From Bacillus changyiensis (GTDB lineage: Bacteria > Bacillota > Bacilli > Bacillales > Bacillaceae): 64,000 nt of DNA. The notes under the pieces were generated by a model. That model had not been told where the DNA came from and searched no databases. It saw only the letters and a list, made by a program, of their open reading frames with translations. Position numbers and translations under genes: made by a program. The stretch covers positions 62,001-126,000 of the forward strand of contig NZ_JAQFWW010000004.1 in assembly GCF_027706145.1 (NCBI RefSeq). The letters are read 5' to 3'. Below, piece by piece: positions 15,853-25,285 of the stretch (position 1 is the first letter of the stretch; the number at the start of each line of letters is the position of its first letter).

Positions 15853-17922
15853 TTAAACAATGATTTGAACGATCATATCAATTAGTTTTATTCCAACAAA
15901 TGGAACGATCATCCCGCCAACTCCATAAATCAGGACATTGCGAAACAGCAAAGCATTGGAACTCAGCGGTTTATATGTGACACCTTTCATTGCTAACGGA
16001 ACAAGTAACGGGATAATGACCGCATTAAAAATCAATGCCGACAAAATGGCTGAAACAGGTGATGCCAGTCCCATAATATTCAACGATTTCATTTCAGGGA
16101 TCTCCAGCATAAACATTGCAGGAATAATCGCAAAGTATTTAGCAATATCATTTGCAATACTAAACGTTGTTAAAGCACCGCGGGTCATTAACAACTGTTT
16201 TCCGATTGAGACCACTTCGATGATTTTCGTTGGGTTAGAGTCGAGATCTACCATATTTGCCGCTTCTTTGGCAGCTGTTGTTCCACTATTCATGGCAAGC
16301 CCTACGTCCGCTTGTGCCAATGCTGGTGCATCATTCGTACCATCTCCTGTCATGGCGACAAGCTTGCCTGCTGCTTGCTCACGTTTGATCACATTAATTT
16401 TGTCTTCCGGCTTACTTTCTGCAATAAAGTCATCGACACCAGCTTCTTTGGCAATGGTCGCTGCTGTTAATGGGTTATCCCCTGTACACATGATCGTTTT
16501 AATCCCCATTTTTCGAAGCTCTGCAAACCGTTCTCTCATCCCTGGTTTGACAGTGTCTTTCAAATAAATCAAACCGAAAACTTGATTGTTAACTGCAACA
16601 GCCAGCGGTGTCCCTCCCTCTTTTGAAATTCGTTCACTTTGTTGATCAAGATCTGCCGGAATCGTTCCACCATTTTGTTCGACCCATTTTTTCACAGCAT
16701 CGACCGCGCCTTTTCGAACTTTCCTTCCATCTGGCAGATCGACTCCACTCATTCTTGTTTCTGCTTTGAACTCAATAAACTCTCCCTCTTCAGCGGCTGA
16801 GGAATGATACTGGATCGCTTTTTTTCCTGCAAGTTCAATGACAGATCTTCCTTCTGGTGTTTCATCACGAACCGAACTAAGTGCTGCATATTCACCAACA
16901 GATTGAAGCGTTTCTTGACCGACTGGTACAAATTCGCTGGCCATCCGATTTCCAAAAGTAATGGTTCCTGTTTTATCAAGAATGATTGTGTTAATATCAC
17001 CAGCAGCTTCTACGGCTTTCCCTGACATAGCCAACACATTAAAGCGGGTCACACGATCCATTCCCGCAATCCCAATAGCTGACAAAAGACCACCAATCGT
17101 TGTTGGAATCAGACAAACCAAAAGGGCAATTAACACAGCCGGGTCAATTTGAAACCCGAGGTAGCCAGTAAAAACTGGAAGTGTTACCACAACGATAAGA
17201 AAAATGATCGTTAAACTTGTTAGAACCGTATTCAAAGCAATTTCGTTCGGTGTTTTTTGTCTTTCTGCTCCTTCAACTAAAGCGATCATTTGGTCGAGAA
17301 AAGTTTCTCCTGGGTCACTTGTAATTTTCACCTTGATGGAATCACTGACAACTCGAGTTCCGCCTGTGACAGAGCTAAAGTCACCTCCAGCTTCTTTAAT
17401 GACTGGTGCTGATTCACCCGTAATCGCCGACTCGTCAACTGATGCAAGACCCCCGATCACTTCACCATCACCAGGAATCATTTCTCCTTGAGAGACAATG
17501 ACAATGTCTCCTTTTCGCAAGTCTTCAGCTGAGACTTTTTCTGTTTTCCCATTGGCGACTTTATTCGCCCATACACCTTTTTTCGTTTGCTTTAATGCGC
17601 CGGCTTGCGCTTTTCCTCTTCCCTCAGCAAGCGCTTCGGCAAAGTTGGCAAATAAGACAGTAAACAGTAAAATAACCGAGACTGTTGGGTTAAACCAAGG
17701 GACCGTTGTACTGCCAAAGAATTGCGGAAAAATGGAAAGCAAAACCGTTATGATAAATCCGACTTCTACGACAAACATAATCGGATTTTTAACCATCATT
17801 CGCGGATCTAGTTTTAAAAAAGCATTCTTTATCGCATCTTTTATGATCGTTTCATTAAGTGTTTGAGTTGATTTCACTCCTGAATCCGGAGTAACTTGCG
17901 GATTAGCATGTAAATCATTCAT
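15853..17922 (-). CDS. kdpB: Potassium-transporting ATPase ATP-binding subunit B
   Basis: 689 residues, full length for this P-type ATPase. The phosphorylated aspartate is in DKTGTITFG (about residue 315). TGESAP marks the actuator domain, and [18 protein letters not shown] the hinge and phosphatase region. KdpB hydrolyses ATP and drives high-affinity K+ uptake through KdpA. AAAAGGAGG precedes the ATG. kdpA ends 25 nt upstream. Confidence 0.98.
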   Translation of the reverse strand: MNDLHANPQVTPDSGVKSTQTLNETIIKDAIKNAFLKLDPRMMVKNPIMFVVEVGFIITVLLSIFPQFFGSTTVPWFNPTVSVILLFTVLFANFAEALAEGRGKAQAGALKQTKKGVWANKVANGKTEKVSAEDLRKGDIVIVSQGEMIPGDGEVIGGLASVDESAITGESAPVIKEAGGDFSSVTGGTRVVSDSIKVKITSDPGETFLDQMIALVEGAERQKTPNEIALNTVLTSLTIIFLIVVVTLPVFTGYLGFQIDPAVLIALLVCLIPTTIGGLLSAIGIAGMDRVTRFNVLAMSGKAVEAAGDINTIILDKTGTITFGNRMASEFVPVGQETLQSVGEYAALSSVRDETPEGRSVIELAGKKAIQYHSSAAEEGEFIEFKAETRMSGVDLPDGRKVRKGAVDAVKKWVEQNGGTIPADLDQQSERISKEGGTPLAVAVNNQVFGLIYLKDTVKPGMRERFAELRKMGIKTIMCTGDNPLTAATIAKEAGVDDFIAESKPEDKINVIKREQAAGKLVAMTGDGTNDAPALAQADVGLAMNSGTTAAKEAANMVDLDSNPTKIIEVVSIGKQLLMTRGALTTFSIANDIAKYFAIIPAMFMLEIPEMKSLNIMGLASPVSAILSALIFNAVIIPLLVPLAMKGVTYKPLSSNALLFRNVLIYGVGGMIVPFVGIKLIDMIVQIIV

Positions 17923-17947
17923 TGATAAAGCCTCCTTTTCTGCAAGG

Positions 17948-19618
17948 TTATAATGTTAAGTACTCTGCGGCCGGTCCTAAAACAAGAACAGGGAAAAACG
18001 TTAGAGCCCCAACAATCAAGATCGCGGTAATAAAAATCGCACCAAACAGACTTGAATCTGTTCGGAAAGTCCCGGTCGTTTCTGGCACAGTTTGTTTCTT
18101 CAGTAAGGACCCTGCGACAGCCAACAGTGTAACAATTGAGAAATATCGACCGATCATCATCACAATACCTGTTGAAATATTCCAGAACGGTGTTGCATCT
18201 CCCAATCCTTCAAATCCAGAACCATTATTTGCTGCGGATGATGTATACTCATATAAAACTTGGCTGATCCCATGAAAACCTGGGTTTGAGATCGCTTCAC
18301 GACCAACTTGCGTAAACATGGCAAGTGCTGATGCTCCTAAAATTAATAAAGGATGAATCAACAAAGTGAGCGCAATTAACTTCATTTCTTTTCCTTCTAT
18401 TTTCTTTCCTAAAAACTCCGGTGTTCTTCCAACCATTAATCCAGAAAGAAAGACGGCAACCATCGCATATAAAAGCATGTTCATAAACCCGGCACCAATC
18501 CCGCCAAACACTGTATTCAGCATCATATTGAGCAATGTCAGCAAGCCTGTTAAAGGTGAAAGGGTATCATGCATTGTATTAACTGCACCTGTCTCACTTG
18601 CGGTAGTAACCATTGCATATAATGCGGAATGCAAGGTTCCAAAACGTACTTCTTTTCCTTCCATACTGCCTGTATCCTGGTGAATTCCTAGTTGATTGAT
18701 CACAGGGTTACCGTTTGATTCTGTCATAAAGGCTGCACCTGCAATAAGGACAAATAATAAGCCGGCAGAAACAAACAGAATGCGACCTTGTTTTCGATTA
18801 CCGACCATTTTTCCGTATGTAAATGGCAGAGAAATCGTAACAAGCAACATTAATAATATTTGGACGGCATTACTCCAGATGTTCGGGTTTTCATAGGGAT
18901 GGGCAGAGTTAACACCAAAATATCCCCCACCATTATTTCCTAGCTCTTTTATAGATAAAAAGGATGCAACAGGTCCTCGTAAAATCGATTGGTCTTGACC
19001 GCTTATCGTGTGTGCCGTAACAGTGGCATCAATTGTTTGCGGGACACCTAAGCCGACAAACACAAGAGCCGCAATTACGGATAATGGCAATAAAATTCGA
19101 GTGATCCCACGAATCAGATCGACAAAAAAGTTACCAAACGGTTTTCCAGCAAGTCCTCGAATCATCGCAATAGCTGTTGCTAATGCTGTTCCAGGTGCAG
19201 CAAACATTAAGTAGATAATGGCAATCATTTGTGATAAAAGTGAAAGACCACTTTCACCACTGTAATGCTGTAGGTTCGTATTCGTCATAAAACTGATTGC
19301 TGTATTAAAGGCTAGCGTCGGCTCCATCCCCGGTACATTTGTTGGATTTAAAGGCAATATTCCTTGTAAACGAAAGACGAGATAGACGATACAGATCATC
19401 ACCATGTTTGTTAAGATTAAAGTTGTAGCGTATTTTTTCCATGATTGATTTTCTCCTTTTACACCGCCAATTCGATAAAAAAAACGTTCCATCGGAAGAT
19501 AGACCCGATCAAGTTTAGATGGGGCATAATCAAATACTTTAGCTATGTATAGCCCCATTGGTTTAGCTATCAACAACACGATGAGCAAAATCATACAGAT
19601 AGACAGAAATGCTATCAT
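17948..19618 (-). CDS. kdpA: Potassium-transporting ATPase potassium-binding subunit A
   Basis: 556 residues, polytopic. Selectivity-filter-like loops are visible: [39 protein letters not shown] and [13 protein letters not shown]. KdpA binds and translocates K+ and belongs to the superfamily of K+ transporters. It is the largest membrane gene of the operon. GGGGGATTAGAAG precedes the ATG. kdpF lies 24 nt upstream. Confidence 0.98.
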   Translation of the reverse strand: MIAFLSICMILLIVLLIAKPMGLYIAKVFDYAPSKLDRVYLPMERFFYRIGGVKGENQSWKKYATTLILTNMVMICIVYLVFRLQGILPLNPTNVPGMEPTLAFNTAISFMTNTNLQHYSGESGLSLLSQMIAIIYLMFAAPGTALATAIAMIRGLAGKPFGNFFVDLIRGITRILLPLSVIAALVFVGLGVPQTIDATVTAHTISGQDQSILRGPVASFLSIKELGNNGGGYFGVNSAHPYENPNIWSNAVQILLMLLVTISLPFTYGKMVGNRKQGRILFVSAGLLFVLIAGAAFMTESNGNPVINQLGIHQDTGSMEGKEVRFGTLHSALYAMVTTASETGAVNTMHDTLSPLTGLLTLLNMMLNTVFGGIGAGFMNMLLYAMVAVFLSGLMVGRTPEFLGKKIEGKEMKLIALTLLIHPLLILGASALAMFTQVGREAISNPGFHGISQVLYEYTSSAANNGSGFEGLGDATPFWNISTGIVMMIGRYFSIVTLLAVAGSLLKKQTVPETTGTFRTDSSLFGAIFITAILIVGALTFFPVLVLGPAAEYLTL

Positions 19619-19642
19619 CTTCTAATCCCCCAATCTTTAAAA

Positions 19643-19720
19643 CTAAAATTTTTCTGGATTTAATAAAGCATAGGTTAAGTAAATAAACATAACGATGACG
19701 ACTACTCCCAGTAGAATCAT
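19643..19720 (-). CDS. kdpF: Potassium-transporting ATPase subunit F
   Basis: 25 residues, a single membrane helix ending in the KdpF hallmark YLTYALLNPEKF. AAAGGATGAG lies just ahead of the ATG at 19720. KdpF acts as a lipid-like stabiliser of the Kdp complex. It is easily missed because of its size. Confidence 0.9.
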   Translation of the reverse strand: MILLGVVVIVMFIYLTYALLNPEKF

Positions 19721-19749
19721 GTCACTCATCCTTTCAAAGTCAATTTTGC

Positions 19750-19839
19750 TTAACGGGTCACTTTTTCCGACCATTTCACCAATAGAAGTAGTATTGCCGT
19801 TAAAAATGAGATAATTACCAACATGACAATATCTAACAT
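19750..19839 (-). CDS. 29-residue membrane peptide leading the kdp operon
   Basis: Encodes a single hydrophobic helix (MLDIVMLVIISFLTAILLLL) followed by a short polar tail (VKWSEKVTR). The ribosome binding site AGAGGAGG is the best in the operon. It is the first open frame after the riboswitch terminator and lies 29 nt ahead of kdpF. It is distinct from KdpF in sequence. I recall similar tiny unannotated frames before kdpF in other bacteria, but cannot check this. A role as an extra small Kdp subunit is inferred. Confidence 0.7.
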   Translation of the reverse strand: MLDIVMLVIISFLTAILLLLVKWSEKVTR

Positions 19840-19868
19840 TTTGTTCGCCTCCTCTGTTTTTGAGCACG

Positions 19869-20085
19869 AAAAAAAACCGTAAGAGAACAAACCTCTTACG
19901 GCTTTTTTTGGCATAGTTAAAGAAACCATGCTTTTTGCACGTATTTGGGTTCTCTTCAAACGCTTACGAGGTTAGCTGTCGGATTCAGGTGGGAAGAGTC
20001 ACCTTACCTAAAAAAGGATTCACCCCTAGCGGCTCAGGCCACAAAAAATGGTTCCCCCGTTTCCTAACTGGAATTCAGCGATTCA
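19869..20085 (-). promoter_or_regulatory. c-di-AMP riboswitch (ydaO/yuaA type) with terminator, leader of kdp operon
   Basis: The leader on the minus strand carries ydaO-motif hallmarks in order: CGCTGAATTCC, GAAACGGGGGAACCA, GGGGTGAATCC, GACTCTTCCCACC, then CCGACAGCTAACCTCGTAAG closing with GCG. These are followed by an intrinsic terminator (AAGCCGTAAGAG / CTCTTACGGTT then T8, 19869-19909). This class turns genes off when c-di-AMP is high, which fits potassium uptake genes. Confidence 0.93.
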
Positions 20086-20120
20086 AATGGAAAATTCATT
20101 CAGTTTTGATGATGAGAACT

Positions 20121-20149
20121 ATAATACGCTCGTTAAATAATCATGTAAA
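20121..20149 (-). promoter_or_regulatory. Sigma-A promoter of the kdp operon
   Basis: TTTACA (complement of 20144-20149), 17-nt spacer, TATTAT (complement of 20121-20126). Transcription would start about 30 nt before the riboswitch aptamer. Confidence 0.75.
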
Positions 20150-20402
20150 GTTCGAAAAATAATCGGATTTTATGATATTAACCTATTATTGTTGTTTTAG
20201 TGAACTTTATTTGTTATTTACTTCTATTATCTTTAAATATCTTACTTTTTCTCATAATAATACACATTTGTTATGGTGAATAACGTCGGATAAAATCGAT
20301 ATTTGACTATAAAAAATTTTTAACTAGAAAATGTTAAAAGAAGGTGGTATGATGCGAATATCATGTCATAGTGATAACGTAACAGGATCGTTTGGAGGTT
20401 CT

Positions 20403-21077
20403 ATGAAAAAGTTATTTCTTTCTGGTGGCGGAGATGCCGATCAAACCCAAAAACTAGATCAGCGTTTTACAGAAGAAATTGACAGAAAAAAGCCTTTATT
20501 ATATATACCAGTTGCAATGCATGCATCACGATTTGATGATTGTTACGAGTGGATCAGTAGCCTTTTTAATCGATTAGGCATCAAAAACATCACGATGTGG
20601 ACGAATTTGGATGATCGAAACATTCAAGATGTAGAGGGGTTTTCATCGATATACATTGGTGGAGGAAATACTTTTCAATTATTAAACCAGCTGATTAACA
20701 CCGATTTTATCGAGATTTTGAACAGGTATACTGAACATGGCGGTGTCGTTTATGGTGGGAGTGCAGGTGCCATTATCTTTGGCAAAAATATCATGACATG
20801 TTCACACATGGACCACAATACTGTAGGATTGAACTGTTTTAAAGGCTTAGGGCTTGTTGGGGAATATTCGATATGGTGTCATTATCAACATAATCATGAT
20901 TCATTGATTCAAAAGTATTTGGAAATGTATAAAACCCCGGTTATTGCTTTACCTGAAGAAACAGGTGTTTTGATGTGCGGTCAGCGTTTGCATATGATTG
21001 GCGATAAGCCCGCCTATGTTTATAAAAGAGACAGAAACTCTGTTATGATCAAAGACGGGGACTTTATTAACAAATGA
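20403..21077 (+). CDS. Peptidase E-like protein (family S51)
   Basis: 224 residues. The S51 nucleophile elbow is VVYGGSAGAIIFG with the catalytic serine, and the preceding IYIGGGNTFQLLNQL is the family glycine block. Family members are cytosolic Asp-specific dipeptidases or cyanophycinase-like hydrolases. ATG 20403 is chosen because GGAGG lies 6 nt before it; an in-frame extension upstream (from 20331) lacks support. An extended -10-like TGGTATGAT at about 20345 could be its promoter. It stands alone, divergent from kdp. Confidence 0.8.
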   Translation: MKKLFLSGGGDADQTQKLDQRFTEEIDRKKPLLYIPVAMHASRFDDCYEWISSLFNRLGIKNITMWTNLDDRNIQDVEGFSSIYIGGGNTFQLLNQLINTDFIEILNRYTEHGGVVYGGSAGAIIFGKNIMTCSHMDHNTVGLNCFKGLGLVGEYSIWCHYQHNHDSLIQKYLEMYKTPVIALPEETGVLMCGQRLHMIGDKPAYVYKRDRNSVMIKDGDFINK

Positions 21078-21201
21078 GCAGGACATCATGACTACTCATT
21101 AACCAGCTATTTTATAATGTTTAAGCACTATTAGATTGACCGCATACTGATCTTCCATGACTTTGGATGATTGTTTCATTTTTCTTTCTTTTAACCATTC
21201 G

Positions 21202-21810
21202 TTATTTCGTTTTTCCAAGATGATCAAAATGGACAACATATCCTCCATCATCAACTGAAGAGACCGAGCCACCTTCAATTTCAATGTTATTTTCGATTTC
21301 TTGCTCATCACCATATCTCTTTTTAAACGTTACATTGTCTTTCTCATTGACTTTAATAGATGCTCCAATTTCAAACTTCCCATTTTTAATTAAATCACTA
21401 TCTCTCACTTTGAGACTTACTTTCCCGTCCTTAACAGTAGCTTCGCCTATAAACTTCTTCTCTTCTAACTTTTCATATAAACGGAATTCTATCTTTGTTC
21501 GATCTTGTATATTCGTTTTACATGTTATCGTGACAATACCTTTTGGTTTGTTATATTTCGCATCATGAAGTTTCAAATGAATCAATTCTTCAGATTCAGG
21601 GATTCCTGATACTTCCACATTTGATATTTAAGTAGTTATTTCGTCACTATAAGAAGTGAAGGTAAATATTACCAAAAAACATAAAGAAACCAACATAAAC
21701 CCAAAATGCATAAGTGCTTTTTTACCCCGTTTTTTAAACAGAAATATAACACCACAAACTAAAAAGACACCCACAGCTATTGTGCTTATTATACTTAAAG
21801 ACGCAAACAT
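21202..21810 (-). pseudogene. Membrane-anchored hypothetical gene interrupted by an in-frame stop
   Basis: Two open frames, 21628-21810 and 21202-21618, are in the same reading frame and separated by a single TAA at 21628-21630 plus a few sense codons. The first part has two hydrophobic spans (ISTIAVGVFLVCGVIFLF and MHFGFMLVSLCFLVIF). The second is a soluble beta-rich domain resembling an immunoglobulin-like fold (VTITCKTNIQDRTKIEFRLY). Joined they give a plausible protein of about 200 residues. I do not recognise the family. The GTG at 21618 lacks a ribosome binding site. Confidence 0.6.
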
Positions 21811-21926
21811 ATCATGTATTATCCTATTGCATTTATAGTTATTATACCGTATATTTTTGTTTTATCATTGAAATTAGAACCCCAATGAAATTTATCATTG
21901 GGATTGATGTTGTTGTCTTAACTTTA

Positions 21927-22380
21927 TCAAACATATACCGTCCATTCTTTATAGTATATACTTTGAGGATTAAAATGATTTTTTGTCATATAATCTACTA
22001 TTTTTAATACTAAAAGAGATAAGTTTTGAATATTTAAATCGTTAAGCTCTACCCATTTAGCTCTGTTAGAATCTTGTCCACTAAATTGTAACGGATGAGA
22101 CTCTAGATTCCCTGAGCAAATAACAACACTATAAAAAGCACAAATATGCTGAGTATTAATCAGAATCATCCCATGACCAAGGTAAGATAAAATCCGAAAT
22201 ACCGATACAAGCTTTAATTTTAATATCATAGCCGGTTTCTTCTTTTCATTCTCTCATTATAGCTTGGTTTAAATCTTCATTAACTTCTAAACTTCCACCT
22301 GGAAGATTGTATGACTAATCATTTGCCATTTTTCAAAGTGACACCGTAAACACCAAACGGTCTATGAACTTTTTTTACAT
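21927..22380 (-). pseudogene. Decayed NUDIX hydrolase
   Basis: Minus-strand reading from about 22380 gives HRPFGVYGVTLKNGK, then the Nudix box YNLPGGSLEVNEDLNQA followed by IMRE-stop-KEETGY, interrupted by a TGA inside the box. After DFILPWSWDD there is a further frameshift into the 21927-22229 frame, which holds the C-terminal half. Earlier in the gene a stop also follows LKNGK. At least three lesions make it nonfunctional. Confidence 0.75.
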
Positions 22381-22509
22381 TTTTCAACTAACATCACCTT
22401 TCCGCATAAATGTCATAGAGATGCGAACCACAAAAAGGAAGCGATACTTTATGGTGGAAAGTAACTTTTGAAAAAATCTCAATGAATTGCAGAAGTAGTT
22501 CTTCTTTTT

Positions 22510-23334
22510 TTATATGATTGTGTTCCTCTCTTTTTCATAATACCGGCTCAGTTCAACAATCATTGCGCCCATTCGTTCAAGCTGAGGCGTGACAATCTCG
22601 TTGATGCCTACCTCTTTTAATGCTTCTGCCGTCACCTTTCCGACTGCGACAGGTAAAACTTGTTCATGAAAAGATTGAACAATGTGCGGAGCGATTTCTT
22701 TTTCACGGGCAAAATTGAAAAGTGAGCGAACTTGAATAGCTGTTGTGAAGCAAACCGCATCCACTTCATGGTTCTGTAATTCTTGACACAATAAGGCAAC
22801 GGTTTCTTGATTTGGAGCGACATGCTGATAGGGGAGAAGTGGGACTACAGTTGCACCTTTCGCCTTTAAAAAAGTGAGCAAATCTGGGGCATTTTCACCA
22901 TGAAGCTGTACCATAACCCGTTTCCCTGTTAAATCATACGGCTCAAGTGACTTTATCAGCCCTTTTGTCGTCCCATCTTCATCTATTGCTTCCGGAGTGA
23001 TGCCAAGCTTCTTTAGAGCAGCGATTGTTTTGTAGCCTCTTGCTGCCGCTTTTGCTTCGCTGATCACTTGTATAAAACGGTTTCTCATTCCGAGTTTCTC
23101 AGCAAGACTAACAAGTGCTTCTGTGCCAACTCCAGTCGTAAACATCACCCAGTCTGCACCTTTTTCAACAAATGCCTGTAAATCAGGACCGACTTGTTTT
23201 TCTGCTAAAAATACAGTTCCTTGTAATGAGCGAACAATCGGGGTTCCCCCTTGTTTTTTAATAAGTGTACACATATCTTCGAGTTTTCGTGATGCGCCAA
23301 TGACAATCCGTTTACCATTTAATCCTTTTCCCAT
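22510..23334 (-). CDS. Uroporphyrinogen-III synthase-like protein (HemD fold)
   Basis: About 274 residues with the two-lobed HemD fold: KRIVIGASRKLEDMCTLIKKQGG at the start, WVMFTTGVGTEALV in the first lobe, and VDAVCFTTAIQVRSLFNFA and VAVGKVTAEALKEVGI in the second. HemD converts hydroxymethylbilane to uroporphyrinogen III. No other haem genes are nearby, so this is probably the stand-alone paralogue found in several bacilli rather than the haem operon hemD. AAAGAGGGG precedes ATG 23334; an ATG six codons earlier lacks one. Confidence 0.75.
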   Translation of the reverse strand: MGKGLNGKRIVIGASRKLEDMCTLIKKQGGTPIVRSLQGTVFLAEKQVGPDLQAFVEKGADWVMFTTGVGTEALVSLAEKLGMRNRFIQVISEAKAAARGYKTIAALKKLGITPEAIDEDGTTKGLIKSLEPYDLTGKRVMVQLHGENAPDLLTFLKAKGATVVPLLPYQHVAPNQETVALLCQELQNHEVDAVCFTTAIQVRSLFNFAREKEIAPHIVQSFHEQVLPVAVGKVTAEALKEVGINEIVTPQLERMGAMIVELSRYYEKERNTII

Positions 23335-23427
23335 AAACAGCCCCTCTTTCATTCAATTTGAATATTGCTAACATATTCCATATGAGATACGATAAAGTTA
23401 TCAAAATATGACAGGAGGTTTTCTTTC

Positions 23428-24381
23428 ATGACAAGTCAATCACACGTTGATACTCAAGCAGCACATTGGCTAAAACATGCTCGTTTTCTCGAGTATACCA
23501 CTGCTAGTGATCCGATTGGTAGCGGTGTGATCAATCCGGTGCCAATGAAAGAGTTTGGTCCCGAATTATATCAATCAGGCCATACACGGATCATTTCATT
23601 AGACATCTCTAAAGAACTTAAAACAGACTATCCGGCAACAAGCCCTTCATTACTTGCTCAATTTATTAACATTCGCTCTGGTGATACGATCAAAACTGAA
23701 CCACAAGCAACAAGTGAATTATATTACATGATCGAAGGTCGTGGTGTGACTGAAGTAGACGGGGAAACAATTCATTGGAAAAAAGGCGATTTTTTAACAT
23801 TGCCCGCTAATTCAAATAGCCGTCATACCGCAGAAAAAGATGCAGCAATCTATTATATTACAGATTCGCCACTCCTTCATTATTTAGGAGTGAAACCTGC
23901 TAAAGCACGCTTCAAACCGACCCTTTACAACGCTGAAAAAGCAAAAGCCAAATTGACTGAAGTAGCTGAATCCCCTAATGCCCGTTTTCGTAATCGTATT
24001 TCCGTTCTATTAAACAATGAGATCTTTGACCAAACATTAACGATCACACATGTGCTTTGGGCTATGTTTGGCATCGTTCCACCAGGCTCCAAGCAAGCTC
24101 CTCATAGCCATAAATCAGTAGCTCTCGACTTTGTAGCACATGCGGCACCCGGTACGTATACACTTGTTGGAAATCAAATTGATCCGATTACAAAAGAGAT
24201 CATCAATCCGCAAAAAATAGACTGGGTAACTGGTAAAGCCTTTATTACACCACCTGGCTTATGGCACTCCCATCATAATGAATCAGATGAACCAGCTTAT
24301 ATTATTCCCATTCAAGATGCGGGTCTGCACACATATTTGCGCACATTGGATATTCAATTTCAACTTTATGAAGAAAAGTAG
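23428..24381 (+). CDS. Bicupin protein (gentisate dioxygenase-like cupin)
   Basis: 317 residues with two cupin domains. The first (about 85-150) has ATSELYYMIEGRGVTEVDGE and ends HTAEKDAAIYY. The second (about 210-300) has PPGSKQAPHSHKS and ITPPGLWHSHHNES. Two-domain cupins of this layout include gentisate 1,2-dioxygenase and oxygenase-like metalloenzymes, with the histidines binding Fe or Mn. The exact substrate cannot be told, and no aromatic catabolism genes surround it. ACAGGAGG precedes the ATG. It is divergent from the HemD-like gene. Confidence 0.75.
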   Translation: MTSQSHVDTQAAHWLKHARFLEYTTASDPIGSGVINPVPMKEFGPELYQSGHTRIISLDISKELKTDYPATSPSLLAQFINIRSGDTIKTEPQATSELYYMIEGRGVTEVDGETIHWKKGDFLTLPANSNSRHTAEKDAAIYYITDSPLLHYLGVKPAKARFKPTLYNAEKAKAKLTEVAESPNARFRNRISVLLNNEIFDQTLTITHVLWAMFGIVPPGSKQAPHSHKSVALDFVAHAAPGTYTLVGNQIDPITKEIINPQKIDWVTGKAFITPPGLWHSHHNESDEPAYIIPIQDAGLHTYLRTLDIQFQLYEEK

Positions 24382-24393
24382 TCAAACAGTTTT

Positions 24394-24435
24394 GCAGGAA
24401 GTTCGAAAAGAGTAGCCTGTCTTCCTGCTTTTTTT
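24394..24435 (+). terminator. Rho-independent terminator after the bicupin gene
   Basis: GCAGGAAG / CTTCCTGC with a 19-nt loop, followed by seven T residues. Confidence 0.85.
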
Positions 24436-24892
24436 GCTTCAATAGTATAGACTTGTTTTCGGCTCGTGCTTGAAAGGCATTGGGGTTATATGGACAGAGT
24501 AGAGAGCCCATACTTGACTGCACCAAGCAATTTTTGATCAAGCTTTCCGTGGCTGGCGTACTACAACGATTTTGAAGATATCCAATATTTAACCCTAATT
24601 CTAGGCTTTTCACCAAATGATAGACGACCTTTTGAATGATTTGACATTTTGATAAATTAAAGTAGTCTTCTGTTTAGTTGGCATTTTAGACATTCGAGTC
24701 ATTTTCCGTAAATATTTGAATAAAAAATGGATTGTTGCTAAGCTAAACTTTCTTTATAAAATGCCGATACATAAATCAAAGCCAGTATGGTTGTTCCCCC
24801 TCGATAATCCTTCTTTTTCCAAGTAAGACATGCAGTATACCATGCTGGCTTTTTCCCTTATACCTGCCTATAATCATGAGGGGGGGATACTG
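24436..24892. other. Non-coding stretch with long inverted repeat
   Basis: No gene recognised. A minus-strand frame through 24440-24660 is open for about 70 codons but matches nothing I know. An inverted repeat (AAGCCAGTATGGT at 24779-24791, ACCATGCTGGCTT at 24839-24851) is followed by TTTTT and could act as a plus-strand terminator with a long loop ahead of the membrane protein gene. Confidence 0.4.
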
Positions 24893-25261
24893 TTGATTGA
24901 AAAAATTGGTCTTTATGGATTTTTGTCCTCTGTCTTATTGAACATATTTTTAACGGACAACTTTGTAAGTGATCTCATGTCCATAGCAAGTTTTGTTTTT
25001 ATTTTGTTGTACTTGTGGGATTTGATTAAAAAAGATACTGTACATGTACTTGTCTTAAAAGGGATTACGGTTGTTATTTCAGCGTTTTTACTGGCATTTG
25101 TGATCATGGAAGGCCAGAAATTCATTTCAAGTTTTACCTTTCTCAACGGTTGGGAAACCCTAGCTAAAATCGTTTATATTTTATTCGTGTTGATCTTAAT
25201 ATCCATTCCGATATCATACATAAATAACAAGCTGGAGAATGTAAAGAAAGAGACATCTTAA
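24893..25261 (+). CDS. Small integral membrane protein of unknown function
   Basis: 122 residues with four predicted transmembrane segments (for example YGFLSSVLLNIFL, DLMSIASFVFILLYLWDL, VISAFLLAFVIM and IVYILFVLILISIPISY) and a lysine-rich end. The TTG at 24893 is chosen because GGGGGG lies about 6 nt upstream; the open frame extends further 5' without a ribosome binding site. No family recognised. Confidence 0.6.
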   Translation: MIEKIGLYGFLSSVLLNIFLTDNFVSDLMSIASFVFILLYLWDLIKKDTVHVLVLKGITVVISAFLLAFVIMEGQKFISSFTFLNGWETLAKIVYILFVLILISIPISYINNKLENVKKETS

Positions 25262-25285
25262 TATAAGAATGTCTCTTTGTGCTTT
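25247..25285 (+). terminator. Terminator overlapping the end of the membrane protein gene
   Basis: AAAGAGACAT.TTA / TAA.ATGTCTCTTT hairpin containing the stop codon, followed by GTGCTTTTT. It also separates this gene from the convergent P450 gene. Confidence 0.7.

Noticed and set aside
15938..16567. 209-codon plus-strand frame inside kdpB
   Set aside because: It is the antisense shadow of a fully conserved kdpB gene; no ribosome binding site and no family resemblance.
21099..21314. 71-codon minus-strand frame overlapping the split membrane gene
   Set aside because: Overlaps in another frame, with no ribosome binding site and no family.
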